From assembly GCA_022820725.1 (NCBI GenBank), contig JAJEFA010000009.1, positions 62,001 through 126,000 on the forward strand: a stretch of DNA of 64,000 nucleotides, given 5' to 3'. Both the position numbers and the translations under genes were made by a program. The notes under the pieces were generated by a model. It was given only the letters and a program-made list of their open reading frames with translations, did no database searches and was not told where the DNA came from. Below are positions 17,464 to 25,506 of this stretch, piece after piece; the stretch's first letter is position 1, and every line of letters begins with the position of its first letter. Source of the DNA: Candidatus Binatia bacterium (GTDB taxonomy: Bacteria; Desulfobacterota; Binatia; Bin18).

Positions 17464-17733
17464 ATGAAGCGGACGACTTGGGTGGCATTGGGCGCGATTC
17501 TGGTGGTGATGGCGGTTGTCGTCTATTCGACGTTCCAGATCGGCGGGGTGCGGTGTGAGGTCTGTATTACTTTCCACGGCCGTCAGGTCTGTCGTGAAGT
17601 GGACGGAGCGACAGAGCATGAAGCCCAGATGGCGGCGATTACCAATGCCTGCGCCCTGCTCGCTTCGGGTGTCACCGACACTATTGCCTGTCAGAACGCC
17701 CCCCGGGACCGCTTGACCTGTAGTCCACAGTAG
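17464..17733 (+). CDS. Small membrane-anchored Cys-containing protein, unknown function
   Basis: An 89-residue protein with one N-terminal hydrophobic helix (TTWVALGAILVVMAVVVYST) and a short extracytoplasmic domain with five cysteines (RCEVC, GRQVCREV, TNACALL, IACQNAP, LTCSPQ: six counting the last). The spacing suggests disulphides or metal binding. I do not recognise a named family. It begins 50 nt after a family B repeat and precedes the rhodanese gene on the same strand, so it may be the first gene of the 17.4-21.2 kb plus-strand run. Confidence 0.7.
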   Translation: MKRTTWVALGAILVVMAVVVYSTFQIGGVRCEVCITFHGRQVCREVDGATEHEAQMAAITNACALLASGVTDTIACQNAPRDRLTCSPQ

Positions 17734-17848
17734 GCAGACCTGCTGTCCACGAAGGCAGGTGTAAGCTTCGATCCATCACAACGGGGAGTAGCCGTTTGTG
17801 GGGAAAGCTTCTAGCATTGCAACGGATGATACAGAAGAAAGGACTTCC

Positions 17849-18250
17849 ATGTTCAAACTCAAGAAAACGGCAGAACAGATGGTTGAGGAGGCAAAGACGC
17901 GTATCGAGAACCTGTCCGTGGGACAATTACAACAAGAATTAGAGTCCGGAGAGATGCAGCTTCTCGACATTCGAGACGTGCGTGAACGGCAGAAGCTAGG
18001 CTGGATTCCGAGCGCCATGCACGTGCCGCGCGGGATGCTGGAATTCTGGCTCGATCCGTCCTCTCAGTATTGCACCGGAAAGGTTGATCCCGAAAAACGC
18101 ATTGTCGTGTACTGTGCGGCGGGAGGCCGGTCTGCGCTGGCCGCGGATGTTTTACAAGATATGGGCTTTCCCAATATTGCGCATCTGGAAGCTGGCTTTA
18201 ACGGCTGGGCCGAGGCCGGGCTTCCCGTAGAAAAGCCAGACAAATCGTAA
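17849..18250 (+). CDS. Rhodanese-like domain protein
   Basis: A 133-residue protein with a short N-terminal helix and a single rhodanese domain. DIRDVRERQKLGWIPSAMHVPRG opens the fold (quoted motif DIRDVRER, then PSAMHVPRG). The active-site loop is VVYCAAGGRSA with the nucleophilic Cys, and LEAGFNGWAEAGLPV closes it. The ATG at 17849 follows GAAAGGA; the longer in-frame start at 17798 lacks a ribosome site. Such proteins transfer sulfur from thiosulfate or persulfides; with SelD and selenoproteins in the genome, a role in sulfur/selenium handling is possible but not shown. It is 9 nt before the K+ channel gene. Confidence 0.9.
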   Translation: MFKLKKTAEQMVEEAKTRIENLSVGQLQQELESGEMQLLDIRDVRERQKLGWIPSAMHVPRGMLEFWLDPSSQYCTGKVDPEKRIVVYCAAGGRSALAADVLQDMGFPNIAHLEAGFNGWAEAGLPVEKPDKS

Positions 18251-18259
18251 TCTGTCCCC

Positions 18260-19288
18260 ATGCCCACTATCCTGGTCCTTTTGAGACGATTTGCCCACCA
18301 AATGCGGAAAGAGCATTTGGATATCGTCCTCTTGGTGCTGGTTGCTATCTCCGCCACCGGGATGGTGGGCATCTCGTTTTTTGAGCCGCAGTTTTCCGCG
18401 TTGGACGCGTTGTGGTGGACGCTCGTGACGATCACGACGGTCGGCTACGGCGATATCTACCCGACCTCGTTGGGGGGCCGGATAGTCGGCATCTTTCTGA
18501 TGCTGTTCGGCATCGGGTTTCTGGGTATGCTGACGGCCACCTTGGCCAGCACCTTTGTTGAAAACCGGCGACAGGAGGGAAAAGGGATGAAACCGCTCTC
18601 AAGTACGGAACATATTGTCCTGTGCGGCTGGAATTATAAAGCTAAGGAAATTATTGAAGAGGTCAGGGCCGACGAAAAAACCAAGAGCCGTTCAATTGTG
18701 CTGATCGCCGACTTACCCGAGAATCCTTTGGACGGTGAACAGGTACAATTTGTCAGCGGTGTCGTCAGCCCGGAAACCCTGGCACGGGCGAATGCCCAAG
18801 AGGCAGAGGTCGCCATTGTGCTGGCCGATGAACAGGGCGAGGTCCATACGCGGGATGCCAAGACAATATTAGATACGCTCACCATCAAAACCACCTGCCC
18901 TCATTTGTATACTTGCATCGAACTGCTGGACCAGCAAAACATTGCCCACGGCAAGCGGGCAAAGGCAGATGAAATTATTGTCACCGGAGCAATGAGTACC
19001 AACTTGCTTGTCCAGGCCGCCTTGAACCGGGGCGTGCCCCTGCTGATTAACGAACTCGTCAGCAACCGCTTCGGGAGTGCGTTGTACACCATTTCCGTAC
19101 CGCAATCCTGCGTTGATCGTTCCTTTGTGGACGCCCTGACCGAACTGAAAAGAGAACGGGACCTCCTGCTGGTAGCCGTAGAAAGCCAGGCACAGGCAAG
19201 GTTTCTTGCAAACCCACCGAGCGACTATATAATTCAGGCTGAAGACCAACTCATCGTTATCGGACAGGAACGCCCCAACCAGGGATAA
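18260..19288 (+). CDS. Potassium channel protein with TrkA/RCK domain
   Basis: A 342-residue two-helix ion channel. A first membrane helix (DIVLLVLVAISATGMVGISF), a pore loop with selectivity filter TTVGYGDIYPTS and a second helix (VGIFLMLFGIGFLGMLTATL) make up residues 20-95. A cytoplasmic RCK_N domain starts at HIVLCGWNYKAKEIIEEV; its GWN replaces the usual GxG nucleotide loop, so ligand preference may differ. A RCK_C-like domain follows. The last base is directly followed by the leader of the YbjN-like gene, pointing to co-transcription with yjf-type membrane stress genes (YbjN-like, PspA, DUF4178). Confidence 0.92.
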   Translation: MPTILVLLRRFAHQMRKEHLDIVLLVLVAISATGMVGISFFEPQFSALDALWWTLVTITTVGYGDIYPTSLGGRIVGIFLMLFGIGFLGMLTATLASTFVENRRQEGKGMKPLSSTEHIVLCGWNYKAKEIIEEVRADEKTKSRSIVLIADLPENPLDGEQVQFVSGVVSPETLARANAQEAEVAIVLADEQGEVHTRDAKTILDTLTIKTTCPHLYTCIELLDQQNIAHGKRAKADEIIVTGAMSTNLLVQAALNRGVPLLINELVSNRFGSALYTISVPQSCVDRSFVDALTELKRERDLLLVAVESQAQARFLANPPSDYIIQAEDQLIVIGQERPNQG

Positions 19289-19306
19289 GTGTGGAGGAAA
19301 CGACGT

Positions 19307-19720
19307 ATGCCGTCAGAGTATTTTGAGAAAGTCAAATCGCTGCTGCTTGATTTAGGTCACGCGATTACGCAAGAAGACGAAGACCAGGAGTTGTTTATCG
19401 TCGATGACGAAGACAGTGGCATCAACAATCTTATCGTTGACTGCGAAGACCCCCTGCTCGTATTGGAGCAGGTCATTATGCCCATTCCGCAGGAGCCGGG
19501 GAGTTTATTTCGACGTTTGCTGCAAATGAACCGGCTGCTGGTGCACGGCGCCTTTGTGTTGGACGAAGAGACGCAGACCATTCTCTTTCGGGACACGCTG
19601 CGTATTGAGAATCTGGACAGTAATGAATTGGAAGGCTCGATTGAGGCGCTCAGTCTGGCCCTGGCCGAGAATGCGGGAGAGTTACTCTCCTATACAAAGA
19701 GTAAACGTGCCCCCCAATAA
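19307..19720 (+). CDS. YbjN/CesT-like chaperone-fold protein
   Basis: A 137-residue acidic protein starting MPSEYFEKVKSLLLDLGHAI with GGAGGAAA just upstream of the ATG at 19307. The pattern of an N-terminal helix, three strands rich in acidic residues (FIVDDEDSGINNLIVDCED), PRxLL-like RRLLQMNRLLVHGAF and a C-terminal helix resembles YbjN/type III secretion chaperone-like folds (CesT/Tir). Proteins of this type sit beside PspA/IM30 genes in several genomes and may act as chaperones or regulators; this is inference. Its last seven codons and stop are formed by a family B repeat, so the C-terminal KSKRAPQ is repeat-derived. Confidence 0.75.
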   Translation: MPSEYFEKVKSLLLDLGHAITQEDEDQELFIVDDEDSGINNLIVDCEDPLLVLEQVIMPIPQEPGSLFRRLLQMNRLLVHGAFVLDEETQTILFRDTLRIENLDSNELEGSIEALSLALAENAGELLSYTKSKRAPQ

Positions 19721-19750
19721 ACAGGCAGAGGCTGGGCACATCGACTCTTT
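19696..19750. repeat. Family B hairpin repeat, copy 4
   Basis: Arms AAAGAGTAAACGTGCCC and GGGCACATCGACTCTTT around CCAATAAACAGGCAGAGGCT. Relative to copy 1 the stem has GTGCCC/GGGCAC in place of GTGTCC/GGACAC, a paired change. It overlaps the 3' end of the YbjN-like gene and precedes pspA by 30 nt. Confidence 0.88.
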
Positions 19751-19780
19751 CAAACACTAATCACTCTGGAGGCAGATATT

Positions 19781-20488
19781 ATGGCAGGTTTTTTTCAACG
19801 TTTATTCAAAATCGGACAATCCGAAGCCCATGCCGTTCTTGACAATATGGAAGACCCCATCCGTATGACTGAGCAGGGTATCCGTGATCTCAAAAACGAT
19901 CTCCAATCCAGCATGACCAGCCTGGCCGAGGTCAAGAGCGTTGCCATTCGCCTGAAAAAGGATGGGGATAGCAGTAAATCTCTGGCGGCCGAGTATGAGA
20001 GGAAAGCCATGCTGCTGCTGCAAAAAATGCAGGGTGGCGAGATGGATCAGGCTGAGGCCGAGCGCTTGGCGACCGAAGCCCTGAAGAAGAAAGAAGAAGC
20101 CAGCCAAAAGGCTACCCAGGCCCTGAAAGACTGGGAAAATCAAGACAATATGGCCAACCAGTTGCAGGGCAAGATCGAAAAGCTGAAATCCACCATTACC
20201 AAATATGAGAACGATCTGATTACCCTCAAGGCCCGGGCGCGCACGGCAGCCTCGACCAAGAAGATCAACCAGCAGCTCGCCAAGATCGACTCTTCCAGCA
20301 CGATCGCCATGCTGGAAAAGATGCGAAACAAGGTTGAAGAAGACGAGTCATTAGCCCAGGCCTACGGTCAGGTCGCCGATATTGATAAGAGCGTGGACAA
20401 CGAGATTGATGCGGCCCTGAGCCAAGGCAATGCCGCAGCCAATGATTCCCTGGCCGCCCTCAAGGCCAAGATGGGGATTTCGGCATAG
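19781..20488 (+). CDS. pspA: PspA/IM30-family membrane stress protein
   Basis: A 235-residue, almost wholly helical PspA/IM30 (ESCRT-III-like) protein. The N-terminal amphipathic helix is MAGFFQRLFKIGQSEAHAVL, followed by the family signature DNMEDPIRMTEQGIRDLKNDL and a long charged coiled coil with Gln/Lys/Glu periodicity. PspA assembles on stressed inner membranes to maintain integrity. GGAGGC precedes the ATG at 19781. It lies between a K+ channel/YbjN pair and a DUF4178 gene on plus, facing a spermidine-synthase-like/DUF350 pair on minus. This corresponds to the non-pspF type of PspA neighbourhood, as in E. coli yjfIJKL. Confidence 0.93.
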   Translation: MAGFFQRLFKIGQSEAHAVLDNMEDPIRMTEQGIRDLKNDLQSSMTSLAEVKSVAIRLKKDGDSSKSLAAEYERKAMLLLQKMQGGEMDQAEAERLATEALKKKEEASQKATQALKDWENQDNMANQLQGKIEKLKSTITKYENDLITLKARARTAASTKKINQQLAKIDSSSTIAMLEKMRNKVEEDESLAQAYGQVADIDKSVDNEIDAALSQGNAAANDSLAALKAKMGISA

Positions 20489-20540
20489 CCCTGATATGTC
20501 CAGGGTTCAGCGGGCGAAGCTCATGACGCAAGACAGGGCA

Positions 20541-20634
20541 GAACCCATCCCAGCCTTCGGCCATCCCTCCGAGGAGGGGAGCAACCCTTATCCCCTCTTG
20601 GGAGGGGTGCCGCGTCAGCGGTGGGGTGGGTTCC
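20541..20634. repeat. Family C long palindromic repeat, copy 1
   Basis: A ~94-nt imperfect palindrome: GAACCCATCCCAGCCTTCGG at the left, GAGGAGGGG, then CCCCTCTTGGGAGGGG, and GGTGGGGTGGGTTCC at the right. Close copies lie at 40717, 43303 and 55790, with a half copy at 31836. Here it separates pspA and the DUF4178 gene. Confidence 0.88.
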
Positions 20635-20697
20635 GTATTGGCCCTACGCCCCAGACCAGGACTGTCCCTCTGAGGAAGGGATTTTTCGAGTAAACAT

Positions 20698-21249
20698 ATG
20701 TCTCTCTGGAAAAAACTTTTTGGCAAAAAAGACGAGCAGGTGGACTTCGATCCGCTGAGTGATTTAACCCTCTCGAACCTGAAAGTCGGCTATCTGGTCG
20801 ATTACGACCTCAAGACCTGGCAGGTCAAAAGTCAGAGCAGTTATACCTTTGACGACACCAAGACGCAGGAGTGGGAACTCGACGCCGGAGACGACTCATT
20901 CTTCCTTGAACGCGAGGAGGATGATGGCGTCGAATGGAATATCTCGCGCAAAATAGATTTTTCAGCCCTGGGTCAGCACGTTCGGGAGCATATCAGGCAG
21001 CATGACGATCCGCCTGAAGAAATCGAATATCAAGGCATACGTTTTCGATTAGCCGAAAGTGGCGCCGGCTATTATCATCCCAACGGGCGGGTTGCCGGCG
21101 ATGAGATGATCTATTGGGACTATATGGACGCTTCGGAAGACAACACCCTGACCATCGAACAGTGGGACGAAGACGAGTTTGAAGCCGCTGTTGGCAAATA
21201 CGTCAACGAGTACGAGTTTTCCCATATTCTGCCACGGGAACAATCGTAG
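20698..21249 (+). CDS. DUF4178-domain protein
   Basis: A 183-residue cytoplasmic, acidic protein. DUF4178-type features are the opening LTLSNLKVGYLVDYDLKTWQV (split), then a strand with EWELDAGDDSFFLEREEDD and the ending WDYMDASEDNTLTIEQWDEDEFEAAVG. DUF4178 is of unknown biochemistry but recurs next to PspA, DUF350 and spermidine-synthase-like genes, as here. It lies 209 nt downstream of pspA, separated by a family C repeat, and ends 8 nt before the convergent spermidine-synthase-like gene. Confidence 0.88.
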   Translation: MSLWKKLFGKKDEQVDFDPLSDLTLSNLKVGYLVDYDLKTWQVKSQSSYTFDDTKTQEWELDAGDDSFFLEREEDDGVEWNISRKIDFSALGQHVREHIRQHDDPPEEIEYQGIRFRLAESGAGYYHPNGRVAGDEMIYWDYMDASEDNTLTIEQWDEDEFEAAVGKYVNEYEFSHILPREQS

Positions 21250-21257
21250 GTTACGCC

Positions 21258-22811
21258 CTAATATACCTCCCACCTGCCCTGCTGATAATACGACGGTAAA
21301 ACGGGCCGGCTCTCCCGATTCACCTCAATCTCGTCGGTGTCCCGAAAAACATCCTTGCCAAAATGCACCATGGCAATCATCGCCTCCTGGTTAAGAAAGT
21401 GCGTCTCAATCCCTTGGAAGGACAACCCTTGTACGGTTTCCTTCAGGGCCGCAGACTCAAGCAGTTCAGCATCCACCCCCAGCACAAAGCCCCACTCGCC
21501 TAGCGTGGGGATATGGTTGTGATAGGGCAGGACGCTGAAGCCGGCTTCCGCCATCGTTTTCTGAATACACACAAAGGCCCAACGGCTGAAAAACGGGCTG
21601 GTCGCCTGCGTGACCAGAGTGCCGCCCCGTTTGAGATGTTTCTTGCACAGGCGGTAGAAGTTGAGCGAATACAGCCGGGCCAGTTCTGCGGAGTTGGGAT
21701 CGGGCAGATCGACAATAATCACGTCAAATAAATGCGCCGTATCCTGGAGAAAGGCAAAGGCATCGGCATTGACAACCGACACCCGGGGATCGGCCAAGGC
21801 GTGTGCATTGAGTTGCAGGAAGACCGGATGGGTGGCGGCCAGGGTTGTCATCTCCGGGTCGAGATCAACCAGGGTCACGGATTTCACCTGGGAGTATTTG
21901 AGCACCTCCCGTAACGCCAACCCATCACCTCCGCCGAGAATGAGCACCTCTGCGCGATGACCGCTCAAAGCCATTGCCGGATGGACCAGCGGTTCGTGGT
22001 AACGTTCTTCATCGTAGCTGCTGAACTGCTGGTTGCCGTTGATATAGAGCCAGTAATCGTTCCGCCAGCGCGTCATCACCAGCCGCTGATAGGGCGTTTG
22101 TTTGGCCAGGATAACGGTGTCCTTATACAGGGCCTGCTCACCAAACAGGAGAATGGGTTCCGCCAGGACGAACAGTCCGATAAGCCCGGCGCCAACTCCG
22201 GCCCAGAGACCGCTCAGCAGCCGCGGTGCGCTCAGCAAAGACCGAAAGCGAAACAACAGGAGCGAGGCAACCCCGAAGTTCACCGCACCAAGGGCTATCG
22301 GGGTATAGGTCAGTCCGAAATACGGCAGGGCGACAAAGGCAAAGAACAGTCCCCCAATAAGCGCGCCGTAATAGTCTTTCTCCATCACCGAAGAGATGTT
22401 GACCCGAAGCTCTTCATAGGTGGCGTTGACCCGCGTAATAAGTGGAATCTCCATGCCGATCAACAGTCCGATGGCGATGCCGAGTGGATAAATCACCACG
22501 CCCACATTATTGAGAAAAGGAGACAGGACGTAGGCCGCGGCCGCGGCGCTGGCACACAGCAGGGACAGCGCAAACTCAAGAACGGTAAAGGTGTCCAGCA
22601 GGTGCGCACTGCAATAGCGACTCAGATGACTGCCCAGGCCCATGGCAAACAGCATGAAGGACATCATCAGCGTCCACTGCAATACTGCGTTGCCGAGGAA
22701 GTAGGTCGCAAGCGTGCACAGCACAAACTCGGCGACTATGCCGGCCAAGCCTGTTGCAAACAGGCACAGCTTCAGCAGACTAGAGACACCAAGTGATGAG
22801 AAAAGACGCAC
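21258..22811 (-). CDS. Membrane-anchored spermidine synthase-like protein (polyamine aminopropyltransferase fold)
   Basis: A 517-residue protein with about seven N-terminal membrane helices (residues 10-220) and a C-terminal spermidine-synthase domain. The domain shows YQRLVMTRW, the SAM-binding motif LILGGGDGLALREVLKY, VTLVDLDPEM and the substrate loop IIVDLPDPNS. SpeE-type enzymes transfer aminopropyl groups from decarboxylated SAM to putrescine. Membrane-fused versions like this one occur in PspA-associated loci, where their product and target are unclear. Its start overlaps the end of the DUF350 gene by 32 nt, so the two are co-translated. Confidence 0.92.
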   Translation of the reverse strand: MRLFSSLGVSSLLKLCLFATGLAGIVAEFVLCTLATYFLGNAVLQWTLMMSFMLFAMGLGSHLSRYCSAHLLDTFTVLEFALSLLCASAAAAAYVLSPFLNNVGVVIYPLGIAIGLLIGMEIPLITRVNATYEELRVNISSVMEKDYYGALIGGLFFAFVALPYFGLTYTPIALGAVNFGVASLLLFRFRSLLSAPRLLSGLWAGVGAGLIGLFVLAEPILLFGEQALYKDTVILAKQTPYQRLVMTRWRNDYWLYINGNQQFSSYDEERYHEPLVHPAMALSGHRAEVLILGGGDGLALREVLKYSQVKSVTLVDLDPEMTTLAATHPVFLQLNAHALADPRVSVVNADAFAFLQDTAHLFDVIIVDLPDPNSAELARLYSLNFYRLCKKHLKRGGTLVTQATSPFFSRWAFVCIQKTMAEAGFSVLPYHNHIPTLGEWGFVLGVDAELLESAALKETVQGLSFQGIETHFLNQEAMIAMVHFGKDVFRDTDEIEVNRESRPVLPSYYQQGRWEVY

Positions 22812-23625
22812 TAATATAGGAGAACATCTCGATGTAGGCAGCCCCGAGATTCGGCTTTTCGTGCTCCACCAGTTCGGCCGTGATCGTCGTTCCGGGTAAG
22901 AGCACTTTGTCCGTCGCCCAGCGGATAATCGGCAGCGCCACCATGCCGACCACCGCCATGAGGCAGAAAGTCAGCAGATTTTCCTGCCAGGAATAAAAAT
23001 CTCCACTCACCGCATCGCGCAGGATATTGCCTATGCCCAGCAACGCACCGGCAAAGCTGACACCAACGGCAACATTATCCTTTTCGATCTCGTCATGAAT
23101 GCTGTACGGCGTGATCCACTCGTACACCAGCCCGGTCAGGATCAGAGCCAGTTGGCCCAGTCCCCAAAAGCCGATTGCCGTCCAGACCGTGCCCCCCTCC
23201 CCTGAGATGGCGCCGAACAGAATCAGGCCGGTGGCTGCGTATACGCCTCCGGCGGCGACACCCGTTCCCGCGTTTTGGTCCTGAATGATCTCCTTGGTGT
23301 TGCTGAACTGAAAGAGAATCAAGCGGTCGCTGACAAGCGTTGAGATATTCAGCAGAATGATGGCCAATATGCCGTACAGGAACAGATCCAGCACATCGTC
23401 GACCAGGCCGCTCGACGGGCCGACAATGGCTCCGCCAATGGCAAACACGACGCCGAGATAATAGCCCACAAGGGCCAGGGCCAGGGCCGGGTTTTTCCGC
23501 TCAACCAATTCCTCGCGGACGCGAAAATCGCGGTGCAAAAAATCAAATACGCATTTCCCCAGCCAGAACAAGACGTAAGCAGACAGGAGATAGATGCCGG
23601 CCAGAATCACAGTATCGAGGGACAT
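22780..23625 (-). CDS. DUF350-domain membrane protein (two DUF350 repeats)
   Basis: A 281-residue protein with two DUF350 repeats of about 135 residues, each with four membrane helices. The paired segments are NPALALALVGYYLGVVFAIG and KDNVAVGVSFAGALLGIGNI (the usual NxAxAxxxxGxxxG pattern). It has a linker at KVLLPGTTITAELVEHEKPN. DUF350 (YjfL/UPF0719) has no demonstrated activity. It lies between an upstream lipoprotein gene (16 nt) and the overlapping spermidine-synthase-like gene, completing the minus half of the PspA-associated locus. Confidence 0.92.
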   Translation of the reverse strand: MSLDTVILAGIYLLSAYVLFWLGKCVFDFLHRDFRVREELVERKNPALALALVGYYLGVVFAIGGAIVGPSSGLVDDVLDLFLYGILAIILLNISTLVSDRLILFQFSNTKEIIQDQNAGTGVAAGGVYAATGLILFGAISGEGGTVWTAIGFWGLGQLALILTGLVYEWITPYSIHDEIEKDNVAVGVSFAGALLGIGNILRDAVSGDFYSWQENLLTFCLMAVVGMVALPIIRWATDKVLLPGTTITAELVEHEKPNLGAAYIEMFSYISASFLITWCL

Positions 23626-23641
23626 GACCTACCTCTTGTGC

Positions 23642-24376
23642 TTATTTGCCAAAGCCAAAACCACGCGAGCGCGTCGGGACGCTGCTCCGCCCGAAGCGAT
23701 TATTGAATTTCTGTTGAAATCGTTGTCGTTGGGCGGCATCCCTGGCGCGGCGGCGGGCGAAAAAAGACGGTTTCTGCTGCTGCGTGACCGTGCCCCGCGT
23801 CCCATATTCGTTTCCCGTCCGGCCATAGTACGGCCGTCGCTGCGAGCGCGAGCGCTGATAGGAATCATAGTCGTTCCGGAAGATAGACCCCCGCCCCATC
23901 CCGAGGAGATCGCGCATGAGTGCGTATTGGCCGTAAAACGCCCAGAACGACATGCCGCTGCTATTCGTCTGCCACGAACCGTAGCGCGGATTGCCAACAT
24001 AATCATAACCGGGCGGATGGGGGACATTGTTCTCGCCGTCAGGTGTTTTGGAGGCGAGCGTCATACCGAGAAAATTCTCATTGGCACGATAAACGGATTC
24101 CGGGACTTGCAGCCAGTCAGTCGTCCAGGAGTTTTCCCCTTGGACCACCTGATATTGGTGAAAATACGAAGAGAAAAACGTACCCTCCTCGCGCATATCG
24201 CTCAGAATAATGGCGTATTCCGGCGCAGAGGCGAGCTGGGATTTCAGCCGGTCAAGCGGACTGGAGGAGGAGCAGGCCGAGAGCAGAAACATGCAGCAGA
24301 CAGCGAGGAGCAGGCCACAACTCCAGGGCCACGGGCTCCGTTCTTGCGGGACTGTTCTTGCACTTCGTCTCGTCAT
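23642..24376 (-). CDS. Putative lipoprotein with basic C-terminal tail
   Basis: A protein of about 244 residues, read from the ATG at 24376, with a signal peptide and lipobox LLSAC; the mature protein would start CSSSSPLDRLKS. The central part is Gly/Tyr/Trp/Ser-rich (PPGYDYVGNPRYGSWQTNSS, FWAFYGQYALMRDLLGMG). The last 70 residues are strongly Arg/Gln-rich and end RSRGFGFGK. I do not recognise a named family; its position upstream of the DUF350 and spermidine-synthase-like genes matches lipoprotein partners seen in yjf-type loci. The basic tail could interact with nucleic acid, LPS or polyanions; that is speculation. Confidence 0.75.
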   Translation of the reverse strand: MTRRSARTVPQERSPWPWSCGLLLAVCCMFLLSACSSSSPLDRLKSQLASAPEYAIILSDMREEGTFFSSYFHQYQVVQGENSWTTDWLQVPESVYRANENFLGMTLASKTPDGENNVPHPPGYDYVGNPRYGSWQTNSSGMSFWAFYGQYALMRDLLGMGRGSIFRNDYDSYQRSRSQRRPYYGRTGNEYGTRGTVTQQQKPSFFARRRARDAAQRQRFQQKFNNRFGRSSVPTRSRGFGFGK

Positions 24377-24567
24377 CTTACGCTGCTCATTCACAATCAA
24401 ATCACTGTGAAGTAACTCGTTCGGGCTGTCAAGCAAGATCGCACCAGAGGAGGTGTACAGAGAGGCAAGGGCGGCACCATCTCCGGTCGTTCTCCCTTGC
24501 GTGATACCGATCTTTTCGCTACGACGTGGGCAGCTTTATTCTCTGTTTATGCCTAAGGAGGAGATTC

Positions 24568-25452
24568 ATGAAATACGGCTTACACTTAGCCGGCGGCGCT
24601 TCGGTGTGTGACCGCAAGGTCCTCATGGACGTTGCCCGTATTGCCGAGGAGGAAGGCTGCGACTCGCTCCTCATTGGCGATCATATTGTTCTGCCCAAAA
24701 CCATCGCCTCGCCGTGGCCGTATGAGGAATATAACGACGGAAAACCGAATTACGATATCTATACCAGCATGGAATGGCTGGACCCGTTCGACACCATTGC
24801 CTTTGTCGCGGGGATTACCGAAAAGGTCCGGCTTGGCCTGAGCGTCCTGATTGTCCCCTACCGCCACCCTTTTGATGTGGCGCGGCGAGTGGCCACCATC
24901 GATGTCTTGTCCGGCGGGCGCTTCATTCTCGGCACCGGAGTGGGCTGGCTTGAAGAAGAGTTCAATCTGCTGGGCGTGCCTTTTCAACGCCGAGGCAAAC
25001 GCACGCGCGAATATATTGAGATGATGAAGGCGCTGTGGACCGAAGACAGCCCGCGCTATGCGGGGGAGTTCGTCCAGCTGGAAGAAGACGTCAACGTGCT
25101 CCCGCGTCCCCTCCAGAAGCCCCACCCACCCATCTGGGTTGGCGGAGAATCGGTGTACGCTCTGAAACGAGTGGCCCGGTTTGGCGACGGGTGGCATATT
25201 GCCCTGCTGACCTTCAACCAGATTCGTCCCATGTTGGATCAACTGAAACAGCTCATGGATGAGGCCGGACGGAATTACGACGATCTCGAACTGACGGCCA
25301 TGACCGACCCGACCCGGACCACGCCGGACGATATCAAAACCTATCGCGACCTGGGGGTGAAGGTCTTATACACCGTTCCGCTCAGCCGCGACCCGGATAG
25401 TATCGCTCAGGAAGTCCGATCGTTTGCCAAGCAAGTCCAGGACGTAGGGTAA
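24568..25452 (+). CDS. LLM-class (F420/FMN-dependent) oxidoreductase
   Basis: A 294-residue luciferase-like oxidoreductase starting MKYGLHLAGGASV after AAGGAGGAG. Typical parts are EEEGCDSLLIGDHIVLPK, TEKVRLGLSVLIVPYRHPFD, ATIDVLSGGRFILGTGVGWL and PPIWVGGESVYALKRVARFG. It resembles the TIGR03619 F420 subfamily and the 11796 paralogue. It opens a plus-strand set with an NTF2-like protein and an SMP-30 protein, so all three may act in one degradative path. Substrate unknown. Confidence 0.92.
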   Translation: MKYGLHLAGGASVCDRKVLMDVARIAEEEGCDSLLIGDHIVLPKTIASPWPYEEYNDGKPNYDIYTSMEWLDPFDTIAFVAGITEKVRLGLSVLIVPYRHPFDVARRVATIDVLSGGRFILGTGVGWLEEEFNLLGVPFQRRGKRTREYIEMMKALWTEDSPRYAGEFVQLEEDVNVLPRPLQKPHPPIWVGGESVYALKRVARFGDGWHIALLTFNQIRPMLDQLKQLMDEAGRNYDDLELTAMTDPTRTTPDDIKTYRDLGVKVLYTVPLSRDPDSIAQEVRSFAKQVQDVG

Positions 25453-25455
25453 CAA

Positions 25456-25483
25456 GTAGGGGCAATTCATGAATTGCCCTTCC
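25456..25483. repeat. Family A palindrome, copy 1
   Basis: GTAGGGGCAATTCA followed by its near-complement TGAATTGCCCTTCC. The inner 20 nt (25460-25479) are a perfect palindrome. This copy has AATT where the others have GATT/AATC, again as a paired change. It lies between the LLM and NTF2-like genes. Confidence 0.85.
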
Positions 25484-25506
25484 CATCACAAAAGGAGGAG
25501 AAGACC

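Noticed and set aside
2248..19750. Reading family B as simple transcription terminators
   Set aside because: The copy at 17359 lies between divergent genes, and another lies inside a plus-strand gene run.
21957..22796. Long plus-strand open frame antisense to the spermidine-synthase-like gene
   Set aside because: A shadow frame of a clear membrane protein and enzyme domain.
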